Positions 42,778 to 52,256 of a stretch of DNA of 64,000 nt are shown here, piece after piece. The translations under genes were made by a program, and so were the position numbers. Position 1 is the first letter of the stretch, and every line of letters starts with the position of its first letter. Below the pieces are notes generated by a model that worked only from the letters and a program-made list of their open reading frames with translations, had not been told where the DNA came from and searched no databases. Source of the DNA: Geodermatophilus sabuli (GTDB lineage Bacteria; Actinomycetota; Actinomycetes; Mycobacteriales; Geodermatophilaceae); assembly GCF_010686765.1 (NCBI RefSeq), contig NZ_JAAGWF010000002.1, positions 1 through 64,000 on the forward strand, written 5' to 3'.

Positions 42778-44444
42778 CCGTGCTGCGCAGCAACTTCCCC
42801 GTCGGCGGCACCCCGTGGGCGATGCGCAAGGCGCAGTGGACCGCGCTGGGGCTCTCCGACGAGGACATGGAGAAGCCCAAGATCGCCATCGTGAACAGCT
42901 CGTCCAGCCTGGCCAGCTGCTTCAGCCACCTCGACGGTGTGGTGCCCCCGCTCATGGCGGCGATCCGGGCGGCCGGCGGCGTCCCGTTCGAGGTGCGCAC
43001 GGCGGCGTCCAGCGACGCGATCACCAGCGCCGGCGCCCAGGGCCGGTACATCCTGCCGACCCGCGACCTCATCGCCAGCGACATCGAGGTCGCCGTCGAG
43101 GGGGCCCAGCTCGACGGGATGGTCACCCTCGCCTCGTGCGACAAGACCACCCCCGGCCAGCTCATGGCCGCGGGCCGGCTGGACATCCCGACCATCGTCG
43201 TCGGCTGCGGGTACCAGCCCTCGGGGGTCTTCCGCGGCGAGCACGTCGACTTCGAGGACGTCTTCCTCTACGCCGGGCACGTGGCCACCGGCGCCATGAC
43301 CGTCGAGGACCTGGCCGAGATGGCGTCGGTCGCGGTCGGTGGCCCCGGCGTCTGCGCCGGCATGGGCACGGCCAACTCGATGCACATCGCCACCGAGGCG
43401 CTGGGCATGATGCTGCCCGGGAGCGCACCGGTGCTGGCCAACAGCCCGAAGATGTTCGCCGACGTCGAGCGCGCCGGGCACCGGATCGTGGAGCTGGTGC
43501 TCGAGGACCTCCGCCCGCGGCAGGTCATGACCCCCGGCGCGTTCCGCAACGCGGTGGTCGCGGTGCTCGCGATCAGCGGGTCGGTCAACTGCGTCAAGCA
43601 CCTGCAGGCCGTCGCAGTGGAGGCCGGGTGCGACGTCGACGTGCTGGCCCTGTTCGAGGAGCTGGCGCCGCAGGTGCCGCTGCTCACCGGCGTGAAGCCC
43701 AACGGCGACCGGCGGATCGACGAGTTCGAGGCGGCCGGCGGCGCGCAGGCACTGCTGCACCGGCTGCGCCCGCTGCTCGACCTCGACCAGCCGGTGGTGG
43801 CCGGCGGCACGCTCGGCGACGTGCTGGGCGCCGCGCAGGTGGCCGACAGCGACGTCATCCGCTCCGTCGACGACCCGCTGGCCCGCCACCCCGGCATCAC
43901 CATCGTCCGGGGCTCCCTCGCGCCCGAGGGCGGCGTGGTCAAGCGCACCGTCGAGGACGACGGGGTGCACCGCTTCACCGGCCCGGCCAAGGTCTACTCC
44001 TCGCGCGACGAGGGGATCGCCGGCATCCGCGGCGGCGAGGTCAGCCCCGGGGACGTCGTCGTCCTGTCCGGGCTGGGCCTGCGCGGCTCCCCGGGGATGG
44101 CGCTGACCTCGGCGTTCATCTTCGCCCTCGACGGCGCGGGGCTGGGCGACCAGGTCGTCGTCGTCACCGACGGGCAGATGTCCGGGCTGGTCAACAAGGG
44201 CCTGGTGATCGCCGAGGTGAGCCCCGAGGGCGCCGTGGGCGGTCCGATCGGGCTGGTCCGCGACGGCGACACCATCTCGGTGGACGTCGACGCCCGGAGC
44301 CTCGAGCTCGAGGTCCCGGCCGACGAGCTCGAGCGGCGCCGCGCGGAGCTGCCCCCGCTGGCCGCCCCGACCGGCTGCGGCTGGCTCGACGTCTACGCGC
44401 GGACGGTGGCGCCGCTGTCCCGCGGGGCGACGCTGGGCGGCTGA
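42774..44444 (+). CDS. IlvD/Edd-family dehydratase (paralogue of 35148)
   Basis: 556 residues, ATG start overlapping the oxidoreductase stop (ATGA). Same motifs as the copy at 35148: KPKIAIVNSSSSLASCFSHLDG, ASCDKTTPGQLMAAGRLDIP, GPGVCAGMGTANSMHIATEALGM, IVRGSLAPEGGVVK, TDGQMSGLVNKG. Fe-S cysteines are conserved. Last gene of the plus-strand module; its end overlaps the convergent transporter gene by 52 bp. Confidence 0.88.
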   Translation: MTVLRSNFPVGGTPWAMRKAQWTALGLSDEDMEKPKIAIVNSSSSLASCFSHLDGVVPPLMAAIRAAGGVPFEVRTAASSDAITSAGAQGRYILPTRDLIASDIEVAVEGAQLDGMVTLASCDKTTPGQLMAAGRLDIPTIVVGCGYQPSGVFRGEHVDFEDVFLYAGHVATGAMTVEDLAEMASVAVGGPGVCAGMGTANSMHIATEALGMMLPGSAPVLANSPKMFADVERAGHRIVELVLEDLRPRQVMTPGAFRNAVVAVLAISGSVNCVKHLQAVAVEAGCDVDVLALFEELAPQVPLLTGVKPNGDRRIDEFEAAGGAQALLHRLRPLLDLDQPVVAGGTLGDVLGAAQVADSDVIRSVDDPLARHPGITIVRGSLAPEGGVVKRTVEDDGVHRFTGPAKVYSSRDEGIAGIRGGEVSPGDVVVLSGLGLRGSPGMALTSAFIFALDGAGLGDQVVVVTDGQMSGLVNKGLVIAEVSPEGAVGGPIGLVRDGDTISVDVDARSLELEVPADELERRRAELPPLAAPTGCGWLDVYARTVAPLSRGATLGG

Positions 44445-45972
44445 GCGGCGGTCCGGCCCACCAGCAGCCCGGTCAGGACGGCGGCCACCAGGCAGACGCC
44501 ACCGCCGACGACGCCGATGACGGTGTACCCGGCACCGTCGGGCAGGCCGCCGTCCGCCGGGGTGACCGCGGCGAGCACCGTCGCGGTCAGGGCGCTGCCG
44601 ACGGCGAAGCCGGTGTAGCGGCCCACCTGGTTCAGGGCCATGGCACTACCGGTCTCCCGCTGCGGGACGGCGGCGACGACCAGCCCCGGGGCCGCGGCGA
44701 ACACCGTGCTCACGCCCAGGCCCGCCACGGCGGTGACGACGAACAGCACCCAGAGGTCGGCCCGGTACAGCGCGAACAGGGTCAGCGACGCGGCCATGAG
44801 CAGCGCACCGACCGGGAGCACCACCCGCGGGCCGTGTCGCTCGCCCAGCCGGCGGGAGAGCGGGCCGGCGAGCATGCCGGCCAGCGAGAACGGCAGCAGC
44901 ACCGCCCCGGCGACGAGCACCGAGGCGCCGAAGCCGTAGCCGCTGACCGTCGGTGTCTGGGCGAAGATCGGCACCGAGCTCATCATCAGGTAGTTGGACA
45001 GGCTGACCAGGAACACCGACAGGTGGCCCGCCGAGGCCAGCCGGCCCCGGGCCAGCCGCAGGTCGATCAGGGGCGCGCGGACCCGCAGGGCGACGGCGGC
45101 CCACGCGAGCAGGGCGACGACCGAGCCGGCGCTCACCAGCAGGACACGGGCCGACGACCAGCCCCACTCCTCGCCCTCGCTGAGGGTGACCAGGGCGCCG
45201 GCCAGACCGGCGCCGAGCAGGACGGCGCCGGCCAGGTCGAACCGCCGGGGCGCCATGGGCGGAGCGGCCGGCAGCACCAGCGCGGCGGCGACGAGCGCGC
45301 CGGCGCAGACCACCGTCGCGGTCCAGAAGGCCGCCGTCGCCGACGCGTAGGTGGCGATCGCCCCGGCGATGGGGAAGCCGAGACCGACGCCGGAGACGAC
45401 GGTGATCGACAGCGCCGCGATCGTGCCCTTCGAGCGGTCGGGGGGCAGCGCGTCCCGGGCCGTGGCGATGAGCAGCGGCATGAGGCCGAGGCCGAAGCCC
45501 TGCAGCCCCCGCCCGGTCAGGAAGAAGCCGAGGGGCAGCGGCAGCGCGGTGAACATGCCCCCGAGCACCACGAGACCGAGCGCGGCCAGCACGACCGCCC
45601 GGCGGTGCGGGCCGTCCCCGAGCCGGCCGAGGGCGGGGGTGGCGACCGCACCGACCAGCAGCGGCATGGTGAGCGACCACTGGGCCACGTGCAGCGGCAC
45701 GTCGTGCAGGTCGGCGACGGCCGGGATCAGCGGGGCGCCGACGCTGCTGGTGACCGCCACGACGGTGCCCAGCAGGATCAGCACCGGTACCAGGAACCGC
45801 GGGGTGCGCCGGCCCGGCTCGTCCCCTCCCTCCGGTCGCGGACGCGCCGCAGCGGCGGCGGTCCCCGTCCCGGTGGCGGGGTCCGCCGCGGCGGCGACCG
45901 GCTGCTCGCTCAGGAGGGGGAGCCCACGGAGTGGGTGTCCGTGATCTCGGGCGACTGGTCCAGCGTCACCAT
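44393..45972 (-). CDS. MFS transporter (DHA2-like), apparent frameshift near the N-terminus
   Basis: The frame from 45784 down to a TAG at 44393 encodes a 463-residue major facilitator with about 12-14 membrane segments: VAQWSLTMPLLVGAVATPALGRLGDGPHRR is the motif A region after helix 2, and GRGLQGFGLGLMPLL and PLSRRLGERHGPRVV follow. The best start, ATG 45972 with GAGGAG upstream, opens a 20-codon frame (MVTLDQSPEI...) that ends at 45910, exactly where the transporter frame continues with SEQPVAAAADP. One base too many in the C-run near 45916 would explain this. If there is no error, translation must start at GTG 45784 or at an upstream codon. Related to the transporter at 49463. Confidence 0.75.
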
Positions 45973-46219
45973 CGGTGGTCTCTCCTCGGGCTCGGGTGGA
46001 CGGGTCCGGGCGTGCCGGCCGGGACCCCCCTGGGGCGGCGGACGCGCTCCGGAGCTGCCCGTCCGCGGCGGGGTACACGGTAGGCGCCCGCGGTGGCGAC
46101 CGCGCCGGGCACCCTGCCCCCGGTCCCGGCGCGGTCGAGGTGCCGATGTCCGCGCGGTCGCGCACTCTCGGTGCGCCCACACCGCCCAGCCCGCACGGCG
46201 TCCAGAGGAGTGCACCCCC

Positions 46220-47554
46220 GTGGCCAGGACCAGCAGCACCACCCCCGCGACGGGCGGCCCGTCGCGCAAGGGGATCTTCGCGGCGAGCTTCGTCGGCACG
46301 TCGATCGAGTGGTACGACTACTACATCTTCGGCACCGCGGCCGCGCTGGTGTTCGGGACGGCGTTCTTCCCGGACGCCGATCCCACGGTCGGCACGCTGG
46401 CCGCCTTCACCACCTTCGCCGTCGGTTTCCTCGCCCGCCCGCTGGGTGCCGCGGTCATCGGCCACTACGGCGACCGCATCGGCCGCAAGTCGATGCTGGT
46501 GCTGACCCTGCTGCTGACCGGCGGCTCGACCTTCCTCATCGGCGTGCTGCCCACCTACGCCGCCATCGGCATCGGCGCACCCCTGCTGCTGGTCTCGCTG
46601 CGCCTCATCCAGGGCTTCGGCGTCGGCGGTGAGTGGGGCGGTGCGGTCCTGATCGCCACGGAGCACGCCAGCCCGAAGCAGCGCGCGGTCTACGGCAGCT
46701 TCGCCCAGTTCGGCGTGCCGATGGGCGTGCTGACCTCCAACCTCGCCTTCCTCGCCGTCTCCGGCCTCGACGACGACGACTTCCAGGCCTGGGGCTGGCG
46801 CATCCCCTTCCTGCTCAGCATCGTGCTGGTGGTCGTCGGCTTCCTCGTCCGATCCCGGCTGCAGGACGCCCCCGAGTTCCAGGAGGTGAAGGAGAAGAAG
46901 GAGGTCAGCAAGATCCCCGTGGCCGAGCTGTTCCGGCGTCAGCCGCGCACGCTGATCCTGGCCAGCCTGGCCTCGATCGCGCCGCCGGCGGTGGGCTACA
47001 CCGTCATCGTCTACATGCTCAACTACGGCACCGAGGTCGTCGGGTTCGACCGCAACACCCTGCTGTGGCTCATCCTGGCCTCCACCGTGCTGTGGATCGC
47101 CACGATCGTCGTGGCCGCCGTGGTCGCCGACCGGATCGGGTCGAAGAAGGTCTTCATCGTCGGGGCGCTCACCGCGGTCATCTGGCCCTGGCCGCTGTTC
47201 GCCCTGGTCGACACCGGCAGCGCCGCGGCCGCGCTCCTGGGCTTCAGCGTCGCGGCGCTGGTCCAGGGGATCATGGCCGGCGCCCAGGGCGGCCTGTTCA
47301 CCGAGATCTTCGAGCTCAAGACGCGCTACAGCGGCATCTCGATCGCCTACCAGCTCGGCGGCATGATCGGGGGCGCGGTGACCCCCATCGTGGCCGTCGC
47401 GCTCTACGACGCGTTCGAGTCGTCGACGCCGATCGCCCTGTACGTGGCCGCCCTGTCGCTGGTCAGCCTGGTCGCCGTCCTCGGCATCCGGGTGACGTCG
47501 TCGACCGGGCGGGCGGCCGACGTCCCGACGTCCGCGGCGACCGCCCGGCGCTGA
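46220..47554 (+). CDS. MFS transporter of the metabolite:H+ symporter (MHS) family
   Basis: 444 residues, GTG start with GAGGAG nine bases upstream. MHS hallmarks: SFVGTSIEWYDYYIFGTAAALVF in helix 1, GHYGDRIGRKSMLV (motif A) and RLIQGFGVGGEWGGAVL in helix 4. Twelve membrane segments. The family carries organic acids such as shikimate, dicarboxylates and aromatic acids. It stands before the LigK-like aldolase gene and probably imports the aromatic or hydroxy-acid substrate of that pathway. Confidence 0.9.
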   Translation: MARTSSTTPATGGPSRKGIFAASFVGTSIEWYDYYIFGTAAALVFGTAFFPDADPTVGTLAAFTTFAVGFLARPLGAAVIGHYGDRIGRKSMLVLTLLLTGGSTFLIGVLPTYAAIGIGAPLLLVSLRLIQGFGVGGEWGGAVLIATEHASPKQRAVYGSFAQFGVPMGVLTSNLAFLAVSGLDDDDFQAWGWRIPFLLSIVLVVVGFLVRSRLQDAPEFQEVKEKKEVSKIPVAELFRRQPRTLILASLASIAPPAVGYTVIVYMLNYGTEVVGFDRNTLLWLILASTVLWIATIVVAAVVADRIGSKKVFIVGALTAVIWPWPLFALVDTGSAAAALLGFSVAALVQGIMAGAQGGLFTEIFELKTRYSGISIAYQLGGMIGGAVTPIVAVALYDAFESSTPIALYVAALSLVSLVAVLGIRVTSSTGRAADVPTSAATARR

Positions 47555-47563
47555 GTCCGCGGC

Positions 47564-47603
47564 CCCCGTGCCCCCGCCCGCTCCCTCGTGCGGGGCCACG
47601 GGG
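47564..47603 (+). terminator. Hairpin after the MHS transporter gene
   Basis: CCCCGTG (47564-47570) pairs with CACGGGG (47597-47603), continued by CCCC (47572-47575) with GGGG (47592-47595) after one mismatch. It begins 10 bases after the stop and has no T-run. Confidence 0.5.
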
Positions 47604-47720
47604 ACCCGGCTCCCGGCAGGTCCGGGGGGCCGACCAGAATGACCCCGCCCAGGTCGCCCCGCCGGACCGGCTCGCGCCGGCCCGGGCAGCGACCCCCGCC
47701 CCGACGGAGGAGCAGCAACA

Positions 47721-48416
47721 GTGGGAACCCGGCACGTCATCGTCCGCAACGTCCCCCGGCCCGACGAGGACGCGGTCAGCGTCCTGGGGAGGGTCGGCGT
47801 GGCGACGGCTCACGAGGCCATGGGCCGCCGCGGCCTCACCCACCCGGTGCTGCGGCCGATCTACCCGGGCGCCCGCATCGCCGGCCGGGCGGTGACCGTG
47901 CTGAGCCAGCCCGGTGACAACCTCATGATCCACGCGTCGATCGAGCAGACCGGGCCCGGCGACGTCCTCGTCGTCACGACCACCTCGCCGTCCACCGACG
48001 GGATGTTCGGCGAGCTGTTCGCCACCCAGCTGGCCACCCGCGGCGTGCTCGGCCTGGCCATCGACGCGGGGGTGCGTGACGTGTCCGAGCTGACCGCGAT
48101 GGGCTTCCCCGCCTGGTCGCGCGCGGTGTCCGCGCAGGGGACGGTCAAGGCCACCCCCGGGTCGGTCAACGTGCCCGTCGTGCTTGCCGGGGCGCTGGTC
48201 CGCCCCGGCGACGTCGTCGTCGCCGACGACGACGGCGTGCTGGTCGTGCCACGGGAGGACGCGCCCGCGGTGGCCGAGGCCTCCATCGCACGCGAGGACA
48301 GCGAGCAGGAGAAGCGCGAGAAGTTCCAGGCCGGCGTGCTCGGCCTGGACGTCTACGGGATGCGGCCCACGCTCGAGCGCCTCGGTGTGGTCTACGTCGA
48401 CGAGGAGGGCCGGTGA
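47721..48416 (+). CDS. ligK: 4-carboxy-4-hydroxy-2-oxoadipate aldolase (LigK/RraA family)
   Basis: 231 residues, GTG start with GGAGGAG upstream. RraA-like fold with class II aldolase residues: VATAHEAMGRRG at the start, VTVLSQPGDNLMIHASIEQTGPGDVLVV, GELFATQLATRGVLGLAIDAGVRDV, where the metal-binding Asp follows the catalytic Arg (GVRD), and PGDVVVADDDGVLVVP. Length matches LigK/ProA aldolases (about 228), which split CHA to pyruvate and oxaloacetate, the last step of the protocatechuate 4,5 and gallate pathways. LigJ- and GalD-like genes in the window support this. Confidence 0.88.
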   Translation: MGTRHVIVRNVPRPDEDAVSVLGRVGVATAHEAMGRRGLTHPVLRPIYPGARIAGRAVTVLSQPGDNLMIHASIEQTGPGDVLVVTTTSPSTDGMFGELFATQLATRGVLGLAIDAGVRDVSELTAMGFPAWSRAVSAQGTVKATPGSVNVPVVLAGALVRPGDVVVADDDGVLVVPREDAPAVAEASIAREDSEQEKREKFQAGVLGLDVYGMRPTLERLGVVYVDEEGR

Positions 48417-49150
48417 GCGAGCTCGCGAGCGCACGCGGGGGGCACGGCAGCGCCTTCGTCCTGGTCCACGGCGCCTGGCACGGCGGCTGGTGCTGGGACC
48501 GGGTCGCCCCGGCTCTGCGCGCGGCCGGCCACGAGGTGCACGCCCCGACGCTCACCGGGCTGTCGGAGCGGTCGCACCTGCTGTCCCCGCTGGTCGGGCT
48601 GGACACCCACGTCGAGGACGTCGTCCGGGTGATCGACACCTTCGGCCTGCGCGACGTCGTCCTCGTCGGGCACAGCTACGCCGGGCAGGTGGTCACCGCG
48701 GTGGCCGACCGGCGGCCGGAGGCCATCGCCCGGCGGGTCTACCTGGACGCCTTCGTCGGCTCCGACGGGGAGGCCGCCCGGGACCTGCTGCCCGAGCAGG
48801 TGGAGCACCACTGGGCCGAGTCCGCGGCCGAGCAGGGCTTCGGCTGGCTGGTCCCGGTCCGCAAGCTGTCGGTCCTCGGGGTGACCGACCAGGCCGACGT
48901 CGACTGGCTGACCCCCAAGCTGACCCCGCACCCCTGGAAGACCTACCTCGACCCGCTCGACCTCACCGGCGCCGTCGACTCCGTGCCGGCCGCCTTCATC
49001 GAGTGCGTCACCTGGATGCGGGTGTTCCAGGCGCAGGCCGAGCGCGCCCGCGAGCGGGGCTGGCCGGTGCACGAGCTCGACACCGGGCACGAGGCGATGG
49101 TCACCGCCCCCGAGGCGCTGGCCGACGTCCTGCTCGAGCTCGCCCGCTGA
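48413..49150 (+). CDS. Alpha/beta-fold hydrolase (EstC-like)
   Basis: 245 residues, GTG start overlapping the aldolase stop (GTGA), so translationally coupled to it. FVLVHGAWHGGWCWDRVAPALRAAGHEVHAPTLTGL is the oxyanion region, GHSYAGQV near residue 82 carries the nucleophilic serine, and LDTGHEAMVTAPEAL the catalytic histidine. Same subfamily as the gene at 16332. Within this operon it could release an aromatic acid from an ester or hydrolyse a lactone. Substrate not known. Confidence 0.82.
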   Translation: MSELASARGGHGSAFVLVHGAWHGGWCWDRVAPALRAAGHEVHAPTLTGLSERSHLLSPLVGLDTHVEDVVRVIDTFGLRDVVLVGHSYAGQVVTAVADRRPEAIARRVYLDAFVGSDGEAARDLLPEQVEHHWAESAAEQGFGWLVPVRKLSVLGVTDQADVDWLTPKLTPHPWKTYLDPLDLTGAVDSVPAAFIECVTWMRVFQAQAERARERGWPVHELDTGHEAMVTAPEALADVLLELAR

Positions 49151-49182
49151 CCCCCGTCCCCGTACCCGACCAGGAGGTCGTC

Positions 49183-49458
49183 GTGGAGTTCCTCGTCCGT
49201 TCCGAGAACCGGCTGCCCCCGGAGACCCCGGTCGAACGGCGGGAGGAGTTGCGCGCCGCCGAGCGGGCCCGCGCCATGGAGCTGCGGCAGGCGGGCGTCC
49301 TCAAGCGGCTGTGGCGGGTGCCCGGGCGCAACGCCACCATCGGGCTCTACGAGGCGGCCGACCCCGCGGCCCTGCACGACGCCCTGGTGTCCCTGCCGAT
49401 GGCGCCCTGGCTCGACGTCCACGTCGAGGCGCTGGCGCAGCACCCGCAGGAGCGCTGA
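49183..49458 (+). CDS. Muconolactone delta-isomerase-family small protein
   Basis: 91 residues from the GTG at 49183 with GGAGG upstream. Starts VEFLVRSENRLPPETPVERREELRAAERARAMEL and ends LPMAPWLDVHVEALAQHPQ, the muconolactone-isomerase (ferredoxin-like) pattern, close to the family length of 96. CatC moves a double bond in the catechol ortho pathway; here there is no catA/catB, so it more likely isomerises a different lactone or is a CatC-like auxiliary protein of the LigK operon. Four bases separate it from the convergent transporter. Confidence 0.8.
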   Translation: MEFLVRSENRLPPETPVERREELRAAERARAMELRQAGVLKRLWRVPGRNATIGLYEAADPAALHDALVSLPMAPWLDVHVEALAQHPQER

Positions 49459-49462
49459 GCCC

Positions 49463-50896
49463 TCAGCCGGCCGGCTGCCGCCGGCGGGCCGCCCGCAGGG
49501 TGAGCCCGCCGGCCAGGACGGCGGCCGCGAGGCAGGTCGCGCAGCCGACGGCGGAGACGGCGGTGTACCCGGCGGCCGACGGCAGGCGCGCCCCGGGCTC
49601 GGTGGCGGCCGCCAGCACGCCGGCGCTCAGCGCGCTGCCGGTCGCGAACCCGACGTAGCGCAGCACCTGGTTGAGCCCCATGGCACTTCCGGTGTCCTCG
49701 GGCGGGACGACGGCGAACAGCAGCCGGGGCATGACCGCGTACGTGCCGCCGATGCCCGTCCCCGCCAGCGCCATCAGCGCGAACAGCTCCCACAACCGCT
49801 CCGGGCCGGTGAGCAGCCAGAGGAACGCCGTCGCCGTGACCGCGGCGCCGACGGTCAGCGCCGACCCGGGACCGGAGGGACGGTCCAGGTCCCGCACCAG
49901 CCGCCCGGCCAGCAGGCTGCCCAGCGAGAAGGGCAGCAGCAGCAGTCCGGAGACCACGACCGGCACGGCGAAGCCGTGACCCGAGGACACGGGTGCCTGG
50001 GCGATGATCGTGACGACGGTCAGCAGCACGTAGTTGGCGACGCCGGCCAGCAGCGCCGTGGTGTGGCCGACCAGCGCTCCGGCCTGCCGGGCCTGCCGGA
50101 GGTCCACCAGGGGAGCGGGCACGCGCAGCTCCCGCGCCACGAACCAGCCCCCCAGCGCCACCGCGCTCGCGGCGAGGGCCAGCGCGGGGGTCGACGTCCA
50201 GCCGAGGTCGCCGCCCTCGGCCAGCAGGACCAGCGCCGATCCCAGCCCCCCGCCCAGCAGGAGCGCGCCCGGGAGGTCGAGCGGCCGGCGGGAGGCCCTG
50301 CTCGCGGGCGGCAGGACCAGCGCCGCGACGACGACCACGACCGCCGCCAGGACCGCGCCGCAGCCGAACGCCGCGTGCAGACCCCATCCCTGGGTGATCC
50401 ACCCGGCCAGGGGGTAGCCGAGGCCGACGCCGGCCACGGTGGTGATGGACAGCGCTGCCGCTGCCCGCTGGGCCCGCTCGCCGGTGAGGGCGTCCCGCGC
50501 GACCGCGATGGTGAGCGGGGTGAGCCCGAGCCCGACGCCCTGCAGCGCGCGACCGGCCAGCAGCCAGCCCAGGTCCAGCGGCAGGGCGGCCAGGACGCTG
50601 CCGGCCGCGACGACGGTGAGCACGGCCAGCACGACCGTCCGCCGGTGCGGCCCGTCGCCCAGCCGGCCGAGGACCGGCGTGGCCACCGCGCCGACCAGCA
50701 CGGGGAGGGTGAGCGACCACTGGGCATCGGGAACCGGCACGTCGTAGGCGTCGGCGACCGTCGGCACCAGCGGCGCCCCCAGACTGCCGACCACGGTGAC
50801 CACCGTCGCGACGAGCACGAGGGCCGCGGGAAGTGCGGAGGAGCCGTCCCCCCGCACCGGCGCCCGGCGGCCGCCGCCCAGGGCCCGGGGGAGCAT
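49463..50896 (-). CDS. MFS transporter (DHA2-like)
   Basis: 477 residues, ATG start with GAGGTGG upstream. About 14 hydrophobic segments; motif A region GRLGDGPHRRTVVLA follows VPDAQWSLTLPVLVGAVATPV, and GRALQGVGLGLTPLTIAVARDAL is helix 4. It is strikingly similar to the transporter at 44393, sharing the order of motifs and many residues, so the two are paralogues. Divergent from the GalD/extradiol operon. Likely efflux or exchange of an aromatic or an acid; direction unknown. Confidence 0.88.
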   Translation of the reverse strand: MLPRALGGGRRAPVRGDGSSALPAALVLVATVVTVVGSLGAPLVPTVADAYDVPVPDAQWSLTLPVLVGAVATPVLGRLGDGPHRRTVVLAVLTVVAAGSVLAALPLDLGWLLAGRALQGVGLGLTPLTIAVARDALTGERAQRAAAALSITTVAGVGLGYPLAGWITQGWGLHAAFGCGAVLAAVVVVVAALVLPPASRASRRPLDLPGALLLGGGLGSALVLLAEGGDLGWTSTPALALAASAVALGGWFVARELRVPAPLVDLRQARQAGALVGHTTALLAGVANYVLLTVVTIIAQAPVSSGHGFAVPVVVSGLLLLPFSLGSLLAGRLVRDLDRPSGPGSALTVGAAVTATAFLWLLTGPERLWELFALMALAGTGIGGTYAVMPRLLFAVVPPEDTGSAMGLNQVLRYVGFATGSALSAGVLAAATEPGARLPSAAGYTAVSAVGCATCLAAAVLAGGLTLRAARRRQPAG

Positions 50897-51049
50897 CCAC
50901 CACCTCGATCACGCGGAGCGGGTCCCGGACCGGGCGGCGGGCTGCGCGGACCGTCCCCCGGGAGGGAGCCGGGTCAGGCTAGCGCCCTGACGTGCGACGA
51001 CGGCGCCCGGCGGGCGGACCGGGGCGTGGAGCCGCAGACGCCGGAAGGC

Positions 51050-51064
51050 TTCCACATGGTGGGA
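51050..51064. promoter_or_regulatory. Candidate operator TTCCAC-ATG-GTGGGA
   Basis: An almost perfect dyad in the 275-bp gap between the divergent transporter and the GalD/extradiol operon. It matches the perfect dyad TTCCAC-GAT-GTGGAA at 61615-61629 upstream of ligAB in 11 of the 12 arm positions. The gap also contains GGAAGGCTTCC just before it (51043-51053), which overlaps the site. Confidence 0.45.
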
Positions 51065-51171
51065 GGGCGGTCCCGGGAGGCCCCCGCGCACCGTTGTACT
51101 GTGCACCGGTGGTGCGTGACCCCGGACACGCGTACGAGGACCGTCCGGCCAGCACCGGGGAGGCGGGGACG

Positions 51172-52251
51172 ATGGGCTACGACGACACCGGCGTGCGCTG
51201 CACCATGCTGCGCGGGGGCACGTCCCGGGGCCTGTACTTCGAGGCGCGCGACCTGCCGGCCGACGACGCCGAGCGCGACGACCTGCTGCTGCGCCTGATG
51301 GGCACCCCGGACCCGCGCCAGATCGACGGTCTCGGCGGGGCCACGTCGCTGACCAGCAAGGTCGCCGTCGTCTGGCCGTCGGAGCACCCCGAGGTCGACG
51401 TCGACTACCTCTTCCTGCAACTCGGGGTGGACCAGCCCACCGTCAGCGACCGGCAGAACTGCGGCAACATCCTGGCCGGCGTGGGCCCGTTCGCGGTCGA
51501 GCGCGGCCTGGTGCCCGCGGGCCCGGAGGAGACCGCGGTCGCCATCCGCATGGTGAACTCCGACAGCATCGCCGTCGCGACGTTCCCGACGCCCGGTGGC
51601 CGGGTCGAGTACCGGGGACAGATCGAGATCGCCGGGGTCCCCGGGACCGCCGCCCCGGTCGTCCTCGACTTCGCCGACACCGAGGGGTCGGCGACCGGCG
51701 GGTTGCTCCCCACCGGCCGGGTGCGGGACTCCATCGACGGCGTCGACGTCACCTGCGTGGACAACGGCATGCCGGTGGTCCTCGCGATGGCCGAGTCCCT
51801 CGGGCTGACCGGGTACGAGTCGCACGAGGAGCTGGCCGCCGACGCACAGTTGCTGGCCCGGATCGACGCCCTCCGCACCAAGGCCGGCGACCTCATGGGG
51901 ATGGGCGACGTCCGGTCCTCCTCGGTGCCGAAGACGGCGCTGCTGGCCGCTCCGCGCGACGGCGGGCAGGTGTGCACCCGGTCGTTCATCCCGGTGCAGC
52001 CGCACTCGTCGGTCGGCGTCCTCGCCGCGGTCAGCATCGTGACCGGGATGCTGCTGCCGGGCTCGGTCGGGCACGAGCTGACCCGGGACTGGCCCGAGGG
52101 CACCACACGGGTCGACGTCGAGCACCCCACCGGCCACCTGCTCGTCGACGTGGCCGTGGACCCGGTCGCCGACCCACCGCGCGTGCTGCGGTCCGGCGTC
52201 GTCCGCACCGCCCGCAAGCTGTTCGACGGCCTCGCCTTCCCGCGCGCCTGA
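51172..52251 (+). CDS. PrpF-family isomerase, 4-oxalomesaconate tautomerase (GalD/LigU type)
   Basis: 359 residues, ATG start with GGGGAGG upstream. PrpF/DUF453 fold of two diaminopimelate-epimerase-like halves: VRCTMLRGGTSRGLYF at the start (the Arg-Gly-Gly-Thr-Ser-Lys/Arg-Gly motif), GGATSLTSKVAVV, QNCGNILAGVGPFAVERGLV with the Asn-Cys-Gly-Asn site, and SFIPVQPHSSVGVLAAV. Length equals GalD (about 361). GalD and LigU interconvert tautomers or isomers of 4-oxalomesaconate. With LigJ- and LigK-like enzymes present, that role is the best fit. Confidence 0.88.
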   Translation: MGYDDTGVRCTMLRGGTSRGLYFEARDLPADDAERDDLLLRLMGTPDPRQIDGLGGATSLTSKVAVVWPSEHPEVDVDYLFLQLGVDQPTVSDRQNCGNILAGVGPFAVERGLVPAGPEETAVAIRMVNSDSIAVATFPTPGGRVEYRGQIEIAGVPGTAAPVVLDFADTEGSATGGLLPTGRVRDSIDGVDVTCVDNGMPVVLAMAESLGLTGYESHEELAADAQLLARIDALRTKAGDLMGMGDVRSSSVPKTALLAAPRDGGQVCTRSFIPVQPHSSVGVLAAVSIVTGMLLPGSVGHELTRDWPEGTTRVDVEHPTGHLLVDVAVDPVADPPRVLRSGVVRTARKLFDGLAFPRA

Positions 52252-52256
52252 GAGAG

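Noticed and set aside
45910..45972. A free-standing 20-residue leader peptide upstream of the transporter
   Set aside because: It has no rare-codon cluster, no attenuator hairpin and no regulatory amino-acid run; a frameshifted N-terminus explains it better.
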